The position numbers were made by a program, and so were the translations under genes. The notes beneath the pieces were generated by a model. It had not been told where the DNA came from, did no database searches, and was given only the letters and a program-made list of their open reading frames with translations. From Lucifuga dentata (taxonomy: Eukaryota > Chordata > Actinopteri > Ophidiiformes > Bythitidae): a DNA stretch of 64,000 bases. Below, one piece after another: positions 34,821 to 46,449 of this stretch (the first letter of the stretch is position 1; every line of letters begins with the position of its first letter). The stretch covers positions 40,586 through 104,585 of the forward strand of contig VXCM01003313.1 in assembly GCA_014773175.1 (NCBI GenBank), in the 5' to 3' direction.

Positions 34821-35200
34821 GTGATGTGGCTCTAGGACTGCTGTGAAGCAGCCCTTGTCTCATTAGCATGTCAATTGACTCCATCTGCTTTGCACATGAA
34901 AGGGCCAGGATGTGTAGGAGGACAGGAGAAAGAAAGAACGAGGGATGTGAGAGGCGCTTGGGATGCCTGCGTATTTATCTCCACCTTGTAGGAATTTGTA
35001 TCATACAGGAAGTGCATTTATTAATGATCACAGTGCGGTGGTCTTTCTCTCACACACACAAACGCAGGTACACAGAAATGGACAGAATGACGCATAAACA
35101 CAAGCAAAACTCCTATATCAACCATCATACATGCACACTTGGAGAGCTCAGTGTTTACTGTGAGATACCCACATATGGATTGTGGAGGTAAAACTGAAAT
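33600..35200. other. Stretch without a recognised gene
   Basis: AT-rich unique DNA, with a T/C-rich patch at 33955-33982. No supported feature apart from the GT array at 34767. Confidence 0.5.
34767..34818. repeat. (GT)n microsatellite
   Basis: GT array of about 26 units with one GC interruption. Confidence 0.95.
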
Positions 35201-35480
35201 AATATCAGTGTCATAAGATTTTAATCAACACATGAGTTCACACTCGCCCTTATTTTTTCTTTGCCTTAAAACTGCAAAATATAACAGTGCCAACACCTCT
35301 CTCGCTCCATTTCTCTTTCTTTGCATGTGTGTGTCCTCGTTATGCAAGGTGATGAAGAAGCGGGAAAAAACAGAAGGGAAAACAGTCCCAGGGACCAGTT
35401 TAAGAGTACAAACCCAATCCAGCTGTTGTGAAGTAAACAGAGATAAACAAACAGAGATATGCACAGAAACACCCAACGGG

Positions 35481-35504
35481 CTGTTGCTGCTGCTGCTGCT
35501 GCTG
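35481..35504. repeat. (CTG)n trinucleotide repeat
   Basis: CTG array of about eight units including one TTG-shifted start. It yields poly-Leu or poly-Ser in flanking frames, none of which is supported as coding. Confidence 0.9.
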
Positions 35505-35509
35505 AGAGG

Positions 35510-38390
35510 GTGAGAGATGGAGAAAGAGGCCTGAGGGAGAACGAGCAGCAGGTCTGCTTTTGCCTGGTGACTAGGTAATACACACATCTACCTCTGCAGA
35601 CACTCACTCTATCTGCACCTGTTACAGATATTGTGTTGATGCTCTCTCAGCCCCCTTTATTAAAACCAGTCCCCATTCACAATATCACTACCACCACCCA
35701 AATCCCAGACGGGCTACTTGAACTGATAAGCATGAAAGGGATCGCAAAGTAAAGGACTATCAGTCATAATGATTACAAAACAATCCTTGCGTATGCATCC
35801 TATTCAGCTTCCCAATTCCTCCAGGATTTACCTTTTTGATCCACTCTCCCAGGAGTCCCATGTCCCTGGAGCTCCTGTCATTGAGAAATCTCGTCATACT
35901 GGCCCTAATGCTTAAGGGAACCATTGCGTTAGAGCCACGACGAGCTTTCTTATCCTGTCCTCATGGATTCCCAGCAGTCTACAAAGAGCTGCTGGTTGTA
36001 GGGATCTGTGGGACAGAGGCAGACTAGAGGGTAAAAGAGGCAATTAGAGAGAATTAGAGGCAGAAGGGAGAGGAAGAAAAGTAATGAAGGGTGGGTCAAC
36101 AGCGATGTAAGATGCAGGGATTTTCTCCCTAGCCAATGAAAAGGGGGATTGGTATAGAGAGTGGAGGGAGCAAGTGGCAGGTTCCACTGGAAGAAGACAT
36201 AGATAGACACACCAACATCAAAGTAGCAGGTTTATTTCTCTCTATCTACTCCTGTTTGTGCATCTTCTCCTTCTCCACGCAGCAAGAAAATACCTCATTT
36301 ACACAAAAAGTTAAGATACTCTACCTCTCCCTCCAACTTTCTCCCACTCTTGTTTTCTCTCTTTTTTTTTGTCTCCCTGAATCAGTCTGTCTGTCTTATT
36401 ACATCTCCTTTGCTGTGTTTATACAAATAGTCACATATTACTGGAACAGATTTCTCTTAAAAGAGGATGGAAGTAAATACTGTTCTGTACTTTAAATAGA
36501 ATGTGAGCTTCTGCTCTGTTTAACCATTTCTGTGCCTTGCTGTGAATAAGCAGTGCTGAATGCTGCAGATGGCATTATGTCCAGTTCAAATCTAAATCTG
36601 CTCGATATGTCTGTGACCATGTATATAAATCTGCTCAAGTGAGTGTTCAATTATGGACCAGAACTACCTATAAGAAAGTAGATCTGTGAGCTCCACAATA
36701 CCTCTTATCCCTTCCAAATACGTTTAATAGAAGTCAGCCATACATGCTCTCATACATGCATACTTAGAATTGTGTCGACACATACAAATGCACACACACA
36801 TAAAGCAAGGCAGCCAAATACACACTAATACCCAGATTTGGGTTTCATCCAGTCCTGCGCCCTGTATTTTGTTTGGTTGCTGTGGTGCTTTTGTGATTCT
36901 TGGGGAAACTGACAGGTGGATGAGTATAATTTGAGTTTGGGTTTGGGCTCTTGGACCACGGGCAAAATAAGGCACTTGAGGTGTGGGATTGTGCTGATAT
37001 GTGAATGGACCAGCTAAACAGCTGATCCCTTAAACCAATAAAAACCATAAATCTAAACATACTGGATAGTACGTTAGATCAAGCAGCTAATATTTTAGCT
37101 TATGCACACATTTGAGTGCATGTTTGTGTGTGTGGGGGGGGGGGNGGGGGGGGGGTGATTATTGGCACAGGATGAGCATGTGTGGGAGTAATTTAAAGAG
37201 ATCAGCATGGTGAAACTCATCGAGTCTAGATGAGAACCATATGCATGAATCTTTGCTTCTGAGTGCTAATGTGGATTTAACTCCGCCTCTGAAAATCAAT
37301 GTGAATCGTCAGTTTGGTGGAAGGCTGTGACCCTGGAAGATGATTCATTGGGAATAGTCATATCTTCTCGTAGACCACTCACCTTTTACTCACAGAATGT
37401 TTACATAGTCAGCCTCAGAATCATCCATTGTTATGTAAAGTCTGTGTTAAAAACAGAGAAACTAACTTGATATCAGGGAGAGTGTAGATCTGGCTGCTGC
37501 TTGATCTGAGGCCTAAGTGTAACCATATTTGTCTGTTAATACCAGTGTCTTGGTCTAGGTGCAGAAAATGCTTCCTGGACTGGGCTCTGGCTCTGCCTGG
37601 AAAGCCTGTCTTCCACTGAGTGGGAGCTTTGAATACTTCGGCAGCCTCATGCCTGCTGGTCTGAGCTGGCGGGAGGCAGCTGGCGAGCTGTGTGTTGTTT
37701 TTCCTGGTCTGGTTGAGTACGGTTAGGCTAGATTTGTCTGTGCCAGTCTGGTGTGACCACATCAGTGGTACTTTCAGGCCTTTCTGAGGAAATGAACGGA
37801 TATGACTGACTCAGCAGCACTTAGTTCTGGTTATAATCTTCACAAAACACACACATAAACATTATTCTGTTTCAGTTACATAACGTACTGTATGTTCTTA
37901 CTCATAAGCAGGTGTACACAGACACATGCGCACTTAGTCACAGATACACACTGAGGCAGACACAGAGCATTCACTGCTATAGGATATACACCACAGCCTA
38001 ACACACTCAGCATTACCCTCCTTCCCTCTCTTTTTTTCCCTCCTTCTCTTGTCTTTGATGTTTCTCATACACCAAAAAGGATACAGTTCTCTCTGCCAGG
38101 GAAGTTAATTCTCAGGCACCATGATGGAGTCATCAGTCTTCCTACTCAGCACTAGATCTCACTCACCCAGGTGTGGGATCTGCTGACCTGGCTATCCACC
38201 CTGTCCCAGCGGGTCTACAGGCTATGACCTCATGGTCATTCGATCCCCACAGCCACCATCTTTCTCTCTTCCTCCCTCACTTTTTTCTTTGTCGCTCAAT
38301 CCCTCATGCTCTCTCTCTCGCTTTCTCTCCCTCTCTGGTGTCTGGTTCGATGTGACCAGAATAGTCATAATGATGTCATCAGTGTGAGTC
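35510..38390. other. Stretch without a recognised gene
   Basis: Mixed unique DNA with degenerate CA text near 37845-37975 and pyrimidine-rich sequence at 38020-38050 and 38255-38340. Short frames have no recognised motif. Confidence 0.5.
37134..37155. repeat. Poly(G) tract broken by an N
   Basis: 11 G, N at 37145, then 10 G. True length unknown. Confidence 0.9.
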
Positions 38391-38725
38391 AACAGGTAGG
38401 TGCTGCAGTGCCCAGCTGAGTCGGCATTCTGCCTTCATAGAAGGCAGTGAAGCAGTTCCACATGAGCATGACTGAGGCTATCACATCTGTGTTTCACTGA
38501 GCAGGCGCCCGGCCCGTGCCAGCCCATCTTGATTTTGTCTCTACTACGTTAAATGCACATTGTTATTTGTTTGATCTAATTTTATTAGATTTCAGCTGGA
38601 TCGTTTAGTTGGTGTATAAATTGTAACTCATTAGTTATGGAGCTTCATTTGGAGTTAAAGGTTGCAGTGCAATTTCTCATTCTCTGTTTGGGGCCTTTCC
38701 AATTCCACATTCCACTGAAATGAGT
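38390..38725. promoter_or_regulatory. Candidate conserved non-coding element with ATTA palindrome
   Basis: A 330-base block without simple repeats. It contains GCCCATCTTGATTTTG, ACGTTAAATGCACATTG, the palindrome ATCTAATTTTATTAGAT (38574-38590; arms of 7, TTT centre), AACTCATTAGTTATGG and GAGTTAAAGG. Facing TAAT/ATTA half-sites spaced by three bases match the layout bound by paired-type homeodomain dimers. It is the strongest enhancer-like block I see; function is inferred. Confidence 0.38.
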
Positions 38726-38780
38726 GTGAGAGCTGCGGTACTTATGTTGTAATTCACAGTGTCGAAAACACTGCTGATAC

Positions 38781-38845
38781 AGTGTGTGTGTGTAAGAGAG
38801 AGTAAGGAAGGGAGGGGTGTGTGTGTGTGTGTATGTGTGTGTATG
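38781..38845. repeat. Interrupted (GT)n microsatellite
   Basis: GT runs at 38781-38793 and 38816-38843 separated by a purine-rich AGAG/GGAAGG segment. Confidence 0.85.
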
Positions 38846-40856
38846 CATGGAAGGAGGTCTTTTGAATTACCATTGAATGTAGAAAAACATGTTAAACCAT
38901 TGAAAAATTCCCCCTCAGCTGTGATGCTTTCCATAAACAAGCTTTATTTTTCAGTGCCCAGACAAAACATCCTCCAGAAGAATGTTCCAAAAACTCCTGG
39001 AGAGTTTAGGCATATAAGTTCAGGCGATAACTCAATATCACATGTATTGTTTTTCAGTGTATTTGATGACATAACAGTAATTTCATATCATAATACCATT
39101 CTGTTATCTTAAAGCATCATAAAATACAGTATGTTTACATCAGTGGACGTGTTCAGTGCAGTTTATGTTGTGTGATTTTACTTGCATACTGTGTACGCCC
39201 TATTGATATCGAAATAGAAAGACAATATCCTTGTGATCATTAGCCTCAGATGATACATGAGACACGAAAATGTGATTCACAGGAAAGATGATTCAAAACT
39301 AACATCTGGCGACATTCAGTCTGAGATAATGATATAAATCTCCTGCATGATTGCATCTCAAATTTGAGATTTACTTTCCTTTGTAAATGTTTCCTTTCTG
39401 ACCTCAGAGACAATATTTTCTGTTCTCCAACTTATTTAACTGGATTCAGAGACTCTTGGGACCTAAGCTCTTGATAACAAGGCAGTAGAATGTTTGTTCT
39501 GGTGAGCCCGTGTTTCTGACATGAGGAGGTGGGCCAGAGGAGTAAGTGTGAGAAATCTGATCCACTCAGGGGTTATTAGTTTGCACTCATCTGCTGGTTT
39601 GAGTAAGAGTTTTTCTTTCTTTCTCTCTTGCTCTCCCTTACTCTACTTCCCCTTCAGCCTCACAGCACCCCTCTGCCCTCCTCTTCCTTCTCCCTCTCTT
39701 CGACTATCTCCAGAAGTGTTTCTCATTATGCTCATGATCTGACCATATGGACGTGCATTGTTTGTGTGTCTGTGTGTGTTTGTGTGCACTGTGTGAAAAG
39801 ATCCACAAGTAGTGTGCTAAGGCCATATAGAGAGACACACATGCACGCACACATACACACACTTAAATCACTGAAACACGCTCTCCTGATTTCAGCCATT
39901 TTATTCTTGGAGATCACAGACCATGTGCTTGTTTTGTTGTGGTCTTTTTATTTGCCTGCTGGTGCATGTCCATAATTCAGGCCCTGTACACTTGTGTGTA
40001 TGTGTGTGTGTGTGTACAGCTGCGTCTTCACATCACAACTCAAACTTTTTCAGCAGTTGCGTGTTCCCTCTAGTTTGAAATGTGAACATACATGTGCACA
40101 TGCACACACATATGCTGTCTCCAGATGTGCAGAGATTGCGATAAATTCATTTGAGATCTCCATGTTTGCATCAGAGCCATGTTGGAATATAGTTGATGAG
40201 GAAGAATCTGTAATGGGACTTGTGATCCTGCTCCACTGCATTATGATGTAATAATGCTTGCCAGTGTAGGTGTTGCTTAGATAATTAAATATTAAAAGCT
40301 GAGAAAAAATAGATATTAAATCAACCCACTTCATTTGTTCAGCTTTTCTTATTGTGTCACTCTATTTTCATTGTAATGTCTCTCTCCATCATCACATTGC
40401 AGCTCATTCCCTCTCATCTCTCTCTTTTTTTTCTAGCTTTCTTTGACAATATCTCTCTTTTGTCATTACTTGAGACTATATTCTGTCAGTTCAGACTGCA
40501 TACAGAGGCGCACACATATATGCACACAATCACATACACACAGCACAGCAACACAATAACCTCAGGCCGCTGGTTATTAGAAAATCACCCAAACCTGTCG
40601 TCCCCTCAGTCAAGGAAGAGGGGGAAGATTTCCCGCCTATATTAAAGGAGAGGTAGTAGCCTCTGTCTCTGCTTCCCTTCATCTCTCCTCCGTTTATTCT
40701 AATCACACCACTGCTGTCTCCTCTCCTGCCTTTATTTTGCTCTGTTTTTCCATCTCTTTGTTTTGTTTTTTGCCTGACAGTGACTGGGTCTCTTCTGCCC
40801 CCAGGGAACAGAGTTATGAGCCCGATGTCCTTTCATAGTCAATTGTATAATGTGTT

Positions 40857-40880
40857 TTGTGTGTGTGTGTGTGTGTGTGT
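40857..40880. repeat. (GT)n microsatellite
   Basis: Pure GT run of about 12 units. Confidence 0.9.
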
Positions 40881-40960
40881 CTGTATATGAGTGTATTCAT
40901 GAGACAGAGATAGTGTGAAAGAGAAGGGGGGAAAGAAATATGGATATGGTTAACAGAAAG

Positions 40961-41003
40961 TGTGTGTGTGTGTGTGTGTGTGTGTGCATGCACGCGTGTG
41001 TGC
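40961..41003. repeat. (GT)n microsatellite with GCAT/CGCG interruptions
   Basis: GT array, then alternating GCATGCACGCGTGTG text. Confidence 0.9.
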
Positions 41004-41183
41004 ATACATGCATGTGTGTCACTGACAGTTAGCAGCCCATTGTAAGCTTATATGCTAACGTGGGTGCATATTGTTTACAGAGCATGTCCTTCATTGTGGT
41101 ATTTTGGTCGGATCCTTCCTGGATGCTGCTATCATGCTGACCTCCTCTCTGTTCTGTCACACACTACTGGAAGTGCTGTAATG

Positions 41184-41185
<2 letters not shown>

Positions 41186-41216
<31 letters not shown>
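41186..41216. repeat. (GT)n microsatellite
   Basis: Pure GT run of about 15 units. Confidence 0.95.
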
Positions 41217-41219
<3 letters not shown>

Positions 41220-43894
41220 CGCTGTGCTGTCCCATCCCGTCCTCGTCTACAATGGTCATCTTCTCACCATGGGCGTTGTAACAGTATGTACAACACCGTA
41301 TACTGAAAGTAATACCAACATGGTCAAATCACACCGTTTCACAGTGGTTACATGGCGTTCCTACTGTTTTATTATTAGTCATGTGTGTTTTTGTGTCTGT
41401 CAGATGTTTGGCAGTTTGTTTTGGGAACTGTGTGAGATAAGACTGATGTATCAGTGCTGTCCAGGGGCTGAATGTTCTCGGGTATTTCTCCAAACAAAGC
41501 CTCCCTGTGTCCCGCTCATTCAGGGCGGTGGAAAGGAGGCTGACTTTGTGTCTCCCCGGATTCAGGCCCCCTCTGCTGGGCTAGGAAACTCAAACCGCCC
41601 CCTGCCTTGCTCATGAGCGGGAAGCCCATGGTCTGTGGGTTTTGTTTGGTCCTTGTGTGCTATTTTCAGACAACTTAATCTTGCTTATTTTCTTGGTAGT
41701 AAAGATTGTGGAATTAGCTCTACAAGGATGAGTGGACAGCAAGTTATAATAGGAAATGGTCAGTCATTGTTCTGACGTGTTTATATTGTGGCCAGCTTCA
41801 TTTTAGGAATGGCTCTTTTAAGAAATAGGTACTTTCCCATGCTGTTTCAGGTAAATACATCACAAGGTCCTGGCAGAACTTGAAAATATTTGATATTTTA
41901 TATAATCAAGTTTTATCTAGGTTTTAACTGACCTTAAATGTGGGAAAACAAAATCAGACATCTTCAAAAAATTTTCTATCAAAGGGTCTTTCAGCTGGAG
42001 TTCTACTGGGAACCAATTAAATTATATTGAAATTTATATTAAAAAAATATGTAAATATTCTTAATTTTTTAAATTTTTAGCACAAAACAAACTTTTAAAA
42101 GCATAAATTTGTATAGGCTCTGATTAAAGCTTTTTTTCAAATTCACCTTAAGAAAAGGCACCAAAGGTTCAGAACTAAATCAGGAACTACTTTACGGAGC
42201 TTATCCAAAGTAGGAAGTGCGTAGTACCTACAGCGGTTTCCATGTTCACATTCACACCTCGCCTTAAGCACCACAAAGATTACAGAATCACAGCATCAAT
42301 GTCTATACTGTAATAACCATGTCATTTTGACAACACAAATGTACAACTTACCTTCTAATGACAAATCTTCTTCCTGAGGGGCTGTGCTATTGTTTATGTC
42401 AGCAACAAAATCATTAGTCTCATACCAGCATCACTTGAGTATGCTAGTTGGTGTCCCTGAATGCAATCCACTGTGTCATACCATTTACTGCTATATTTGT
42501 CAGAGCCACTTCCATTAGTCATCATTGTTGGGTGTGTGTTTTTGGTCATGTCTGTCTTTCTGGTTTGCTGTGCACAAAAACAAGCTAAATGTCAGTAACT
42601 GGACCATTGGTGGGTATCTAATCTGGAGTAGGAACTAAAATGGTTCTCGGTGCAAAACAATGAAAAAGTTCCTGAGTCCCTAAAAAGACTCCTGGTTCCT
42701 GAAAACGTTCCTGCTGTGCAAAAGGATCTTAACAGTGTAAAGACTTTTGCCACATATTGTAGAACGTTACATTTTTTGCTCTGTCTTTACCTCTCAGAAC
42801 AGTGATTTGATTTTCAGCTGTGAGTGTGAATCATGAGTGCTGTAACTAGTGGAAACTGGGAGAAGGTCAGATGTATAATCGGGGTTTTACATTGATGCTG
42901 ACTGAGCTTTATGATGAAGTGAGGGGTCTGGTATGTGTTTGCAGTAGAGTACTTTAGATCTGCACCCACACCTGTAGTGCTAAATCACACTAACCACTTT
43001 TTATTGGAGAACCAGTTCATAAAATTACATGATACTTTTGATCCAAGAAATGGTCTCTGGGTGGCGCATCGTGTAATTAATAACCTGTTGACTCATATGT
43101 TATTAACAGGTTTTTCTTTCCTTCTCCCCACGGTGGTTTTATTTGAACTTTCTTTGATATTTATGATTAAAGATGAAAAAAAGAGACTTGACTGCATGGC
43201 CATATGACATACCACACTTTCACACTGTGGTGCTGTATGCCCCATGCAGGGCACACTGGCTTGACCTTGCCTGATGAGCACTCTCCTTAGCTGGGCAGGG
43301 CAGTTCTGGAAAGTCCCTGGCTGAGGACGGGGCTGGCAGGCTGGGGGGCTGGAGTCCTGGAATCGTGCATGTTTTCCTGGATCAGGAGGGAGGATGTGGT
43401 AGACAGAAGACACCCCTCACCTCACCCTTTTAAAAAATCCTCCATCAACCCCTACCACCCAAACCCGCACACTACCTCACCCCACAGCCAATCTTTAGAG
43501 GTAAGGAGGGTAGGAAAATTACCCTTCCAGTAAAAGGTAGTTAGTCAGGACAACAGATGAGGACAACCAGGGATGAAAATTAAAGGATAAAGGAGATCAG
43601 GAGTGGGGGTGAATGAGAAGTGCAAAAAAGCCAAAAGTAAATTATAGGAGTAGTAGCTATGATGGTAGAGCGTTAACTCCTGTAGGTTAGTTTATGTTTA
43701 TGAAACATGAGTGAAAGAGGGAATCATGGGTGTATGTGTTATCTTTGTGTATGTGTGTGTAAGTGTGTAGGGTTCAGTGTTGGCAAAAAATGGGCACAAA
43801 CAGTAGTCCATCTGGGCCGCCCTGCCTCTTAACCCAATGTCTGGCTGCCATTTATCATACAGGCATGAAAACACACATACTCATGCAAACACAC

Positions 43895-43932
43895 AGAGAC
43901 ACACACACACGCGCACGCACGCACACACACAC
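43895..43932. repeat. (CA)n microsatellite with CG interruptions
   Basis: CA array interrupted by GCGC and ACGC units. Confidence 0.85.
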
Positions 43933-44185
43933 CAGAGAAGCCAGCTGCTATGTAACCACATCACACACACACATACAAGTATGGTCCACATTAACCCACT
44001 CTGTGAACACAGACTGAAGGGTATTTATAGACTAATAGATTTTTTTTGTCACGAGACAGAATTACAGTAAAAGTACACTCAGTTTTTTGTTTTTGAGTAT
44101 ATCTGTGAGTGACTCAGGTTGTTTGTGCGTGCAGTCAAGAGCCAAAATAGTTTTGCGTTGTTTGATTCTCATTCACATTTTCTGA

Positions 44186-44226
44186 TTTTTTTTTTTTTTT
44201 TTTTNTTTTTTTTTTTTTTTTTTTTT
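44186..44226. repeat. Poly(T) tract broken by an N
   Basis: 19 T, N at 44205, then 21 T. Probably one tract duplicated or split at a contig end. Confidence 0.9.
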
Positions 44227-45469
44227 CCACTGCAGTGTTTGCACGCATGCTCATTCGATCACACATGCCTGTGTGTGTTGTGCTGAAGAGCTCAGCTGTA
44301 CGGCCAGCTTAGGTTTCACCTTGGCAGCGGCGCTCTCACCCTGGCAGCAGATTCCACACACTCTCCCCTGCCAACTCTCTACTGCTTTCCACACCACCTG
44401 TAACATATGCTCACTTTTGACTAGAGTAACTACAGTTTCCAAGGCTGCGTTGGCCACAAAATATCATATATCCCTCTGTTACAGAAAAGTTTTAGGGGAA
44501 AATTCCATATCCATATTGTTTCTAGTATTTCAGTGAGACTGTAAACTCAGAGAAAACCCACATTCTGCTGCATGCACTGCAGTAAAGTTTTGCTCCAGTG
44601 GATTAACTGTTGTTCTGTCTTTAAGAGTAGCTGTTTGTAATTGAAATTTTATTTGCAACCATCAGAAGGCGGACTAGATGCATAATGAGTTTCCTCTTGG
44701 ATTGCTGACATTTAATGGCAACAGTTGTTCTGTGTCATAACAAAAGTGATCATTGGAACCTATTTAGATAATTACACAAGCATCAGTTTCCAAGAGTTAG
44801 TAACTCCCTCAATGCAAGAAAGGGTAAGGAGGAGGATCAAGAGGGCAAACAGATGGAGGCTCAGTGGTGAAGGCGATGTGTCTCCTCAAGAGTCTCCTCA
44901 CGTGGGCACAACCTTGGCCTCCTCTCTGCCAATCTCCTACCTGCTTCACCACGCCCAGAGGGGCATCGTGGGATCCTACAGGCTGGCAGCTGTTTTAGGA
45001 GCTGTCCCCTTTTCTAACCCTGCTTCTCCTCACCCCACACCTGAGGGAGGAGAGCAGGGATCAGGCTCCCATCTTGAACTGCTCTCTAGTGCCATCACTA
45101 ACGACTCCATCCTACATACCTCCAGGCTACATTAATCAGAGGCGTAGTGAAGGACAAACTCCTGCTGCAGAGCAGAAGCATTACAATGCCTCAAGTCAGG
45201 GACACGGAAGGCAAAGATTGTTTGCCTGTGAGATATACATTGTGTATTTCTAAAAAAAAAAAAAAGAGAGCAAAGTGTGTGTGCATAGACGTATGTGCAT
45301 GTTTGCATGCATTCCTACATGCATACTGTATGTTACTTGAATGAACAGAAATACCTATAAGCACATTTCTGCAATGTCAGAGCTGTAGTTCTGCTCATTG
45401 CTCCTGCACTTGCTGCTCTGTCCTTTACGCCGACCTCCCAGCATGCACCTCTCACCACACAGCACTCAC

Positions 45470-45541
45470 AGAATAAATAACATTCACAGCCAAGTGTAAG
45501 AAACTCTGGGCTTCACCCAAACTGTGGCCTCCCTCAACCAG
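45470..45541 (-). other. Candidate 72-base exon
   Basis: On the minus strand an acceptor ending CTGGCCTCCCACAG precedes a 72-base segment, which is followed by GTGAGTGC. In the first frame it gives 24 open codons with ordinary amino-acid usage (Leu-Val-Glu-Gly-Gly-His...Val-Ile-Tyr-Ser) and phase 0 at both ends. I do not recognise the peptide. Its phase does not join to the other minus-strand candidate at 46355-46443, so the two are probably not adjacent exons of one transcript. Confidence 0.25.
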
Positions 45542-46354
45542 CTGTGGGAGGCCAGGGCATCGGGGTGTGGGGTGGTGAGTGTTTGCATGTGTGGTTGTGT
45601 GTATGAGGGGTGGCTGCTTGTGTGTGTGGGTGTGTGAAAGCAATGGATGGGGTTGTTTCATTGTGTGTGTGTGTGTGCATTTCTTTGCATTGTTAGTAAG
45701 TGTATATGTGTGGAAATGGGCTGAAGAAGTTTTTACACTGCATGACTCGTGATATTTATCTGTATTTCTATGGTGGTGAGAAATCCCCTAACCCCACTGT
45801 GTTTGTAGCTGTATTCCCTGCTGAACAGCATGTTGACAACAGATTTCAAGGAAAAATGGTTTCTTGTGTGTGTTTCACTGCATGAGACATTCTGTAATCT
45901 AGTTTGACCTATCAACTTTGATTATTACCCAGAGTCACACATGGGATCTAAACTTTCTTTGACCTCTTTATTTTGCTGTTTATTTCTCCAGTCAAACAGA
46001 TGTGTAACTTTGGGCTTTGTGCCCCTGTGTGCATTGCTTCTCCTGGCAAACTGCCCTCTTCATCCCCAGGCTTGAATGGGGCCTCCCCGGGGACACTCAC
46101 CATGCCATCAGACCTACTTACACCTCCAATTATGCATTGCTAAGTCTGCTGTTCGATTTTGTTAATATAATGACAATACTGTATATACGGCTATTAAATG
46201 ATGTTTTTCCCTGCATTACAATAACGCTTATTCTGTGCATTGGTGGAAGACAAAGTTTATCATGTCCCCTACTGATCGATAGCAACTTAGATTTATAAAC
46301 ATAGATTAGCATAGTGAATATCAATTAAGGGAAGAGTGGATCGATATTACTCAC

Positions 46355-46443
46355 CAAAATAAGTTGGCTTCAGACAAAGCATCTCTCTGGGGATTTCCAG
46401 CCAGCTTAGCCTCTGACTCACTGCTGGGAACAACGATAGCTAC
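46355..46443 (-). other. Candidate 89-base exon
   Basis: On the minus strand TTATACCCTCAG precedes an 89-base segment ending ATTTTG, followed by GTGAGTAA, a near-ideal donor. Only one of the three frames is open, giving 29 codons (Val-Ala-Ile-Val-Val-Pro...Ala-Asn-Leu-Phe) plus two bases. Its composition is coding-like, but the opposite strand is also open over the same bases. No family recognised. Confidence 0.28.
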
Positions 46444-46449
46444 CTGAGG

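Larger units (their letters stand above)
38850..43200. other. Stretch without a recognised gene
   Basis: AT-rich unique DNA with the GT arrays listed separately. A patch at about 42150-42720 has several GGTTC/GTTCC phrases in both orientations and could be a decayed DNA transposon, but I could not align two clear ends. Confidence 0.45.
43200..45460. other. Stretch without a recognised gene
   Basis: A GC-richer patch at 43235-43420 and a 136-codon plus frame at 44725-45135 stand out, but neither has splice support at both ends or a recognised motif. The frame contains AGAAAGG followed by GTAAGG at about 44823, with no acceptor-like sequence upstream. Confidence 0.45.

Noticed and set aside
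42150..42720. Possible decayed DNA transposon with GGTTC/GTTCC-rich ends
   Set aside because: Similar words occur in both orientations, but I could not align two inverted ends or find a target duplication.
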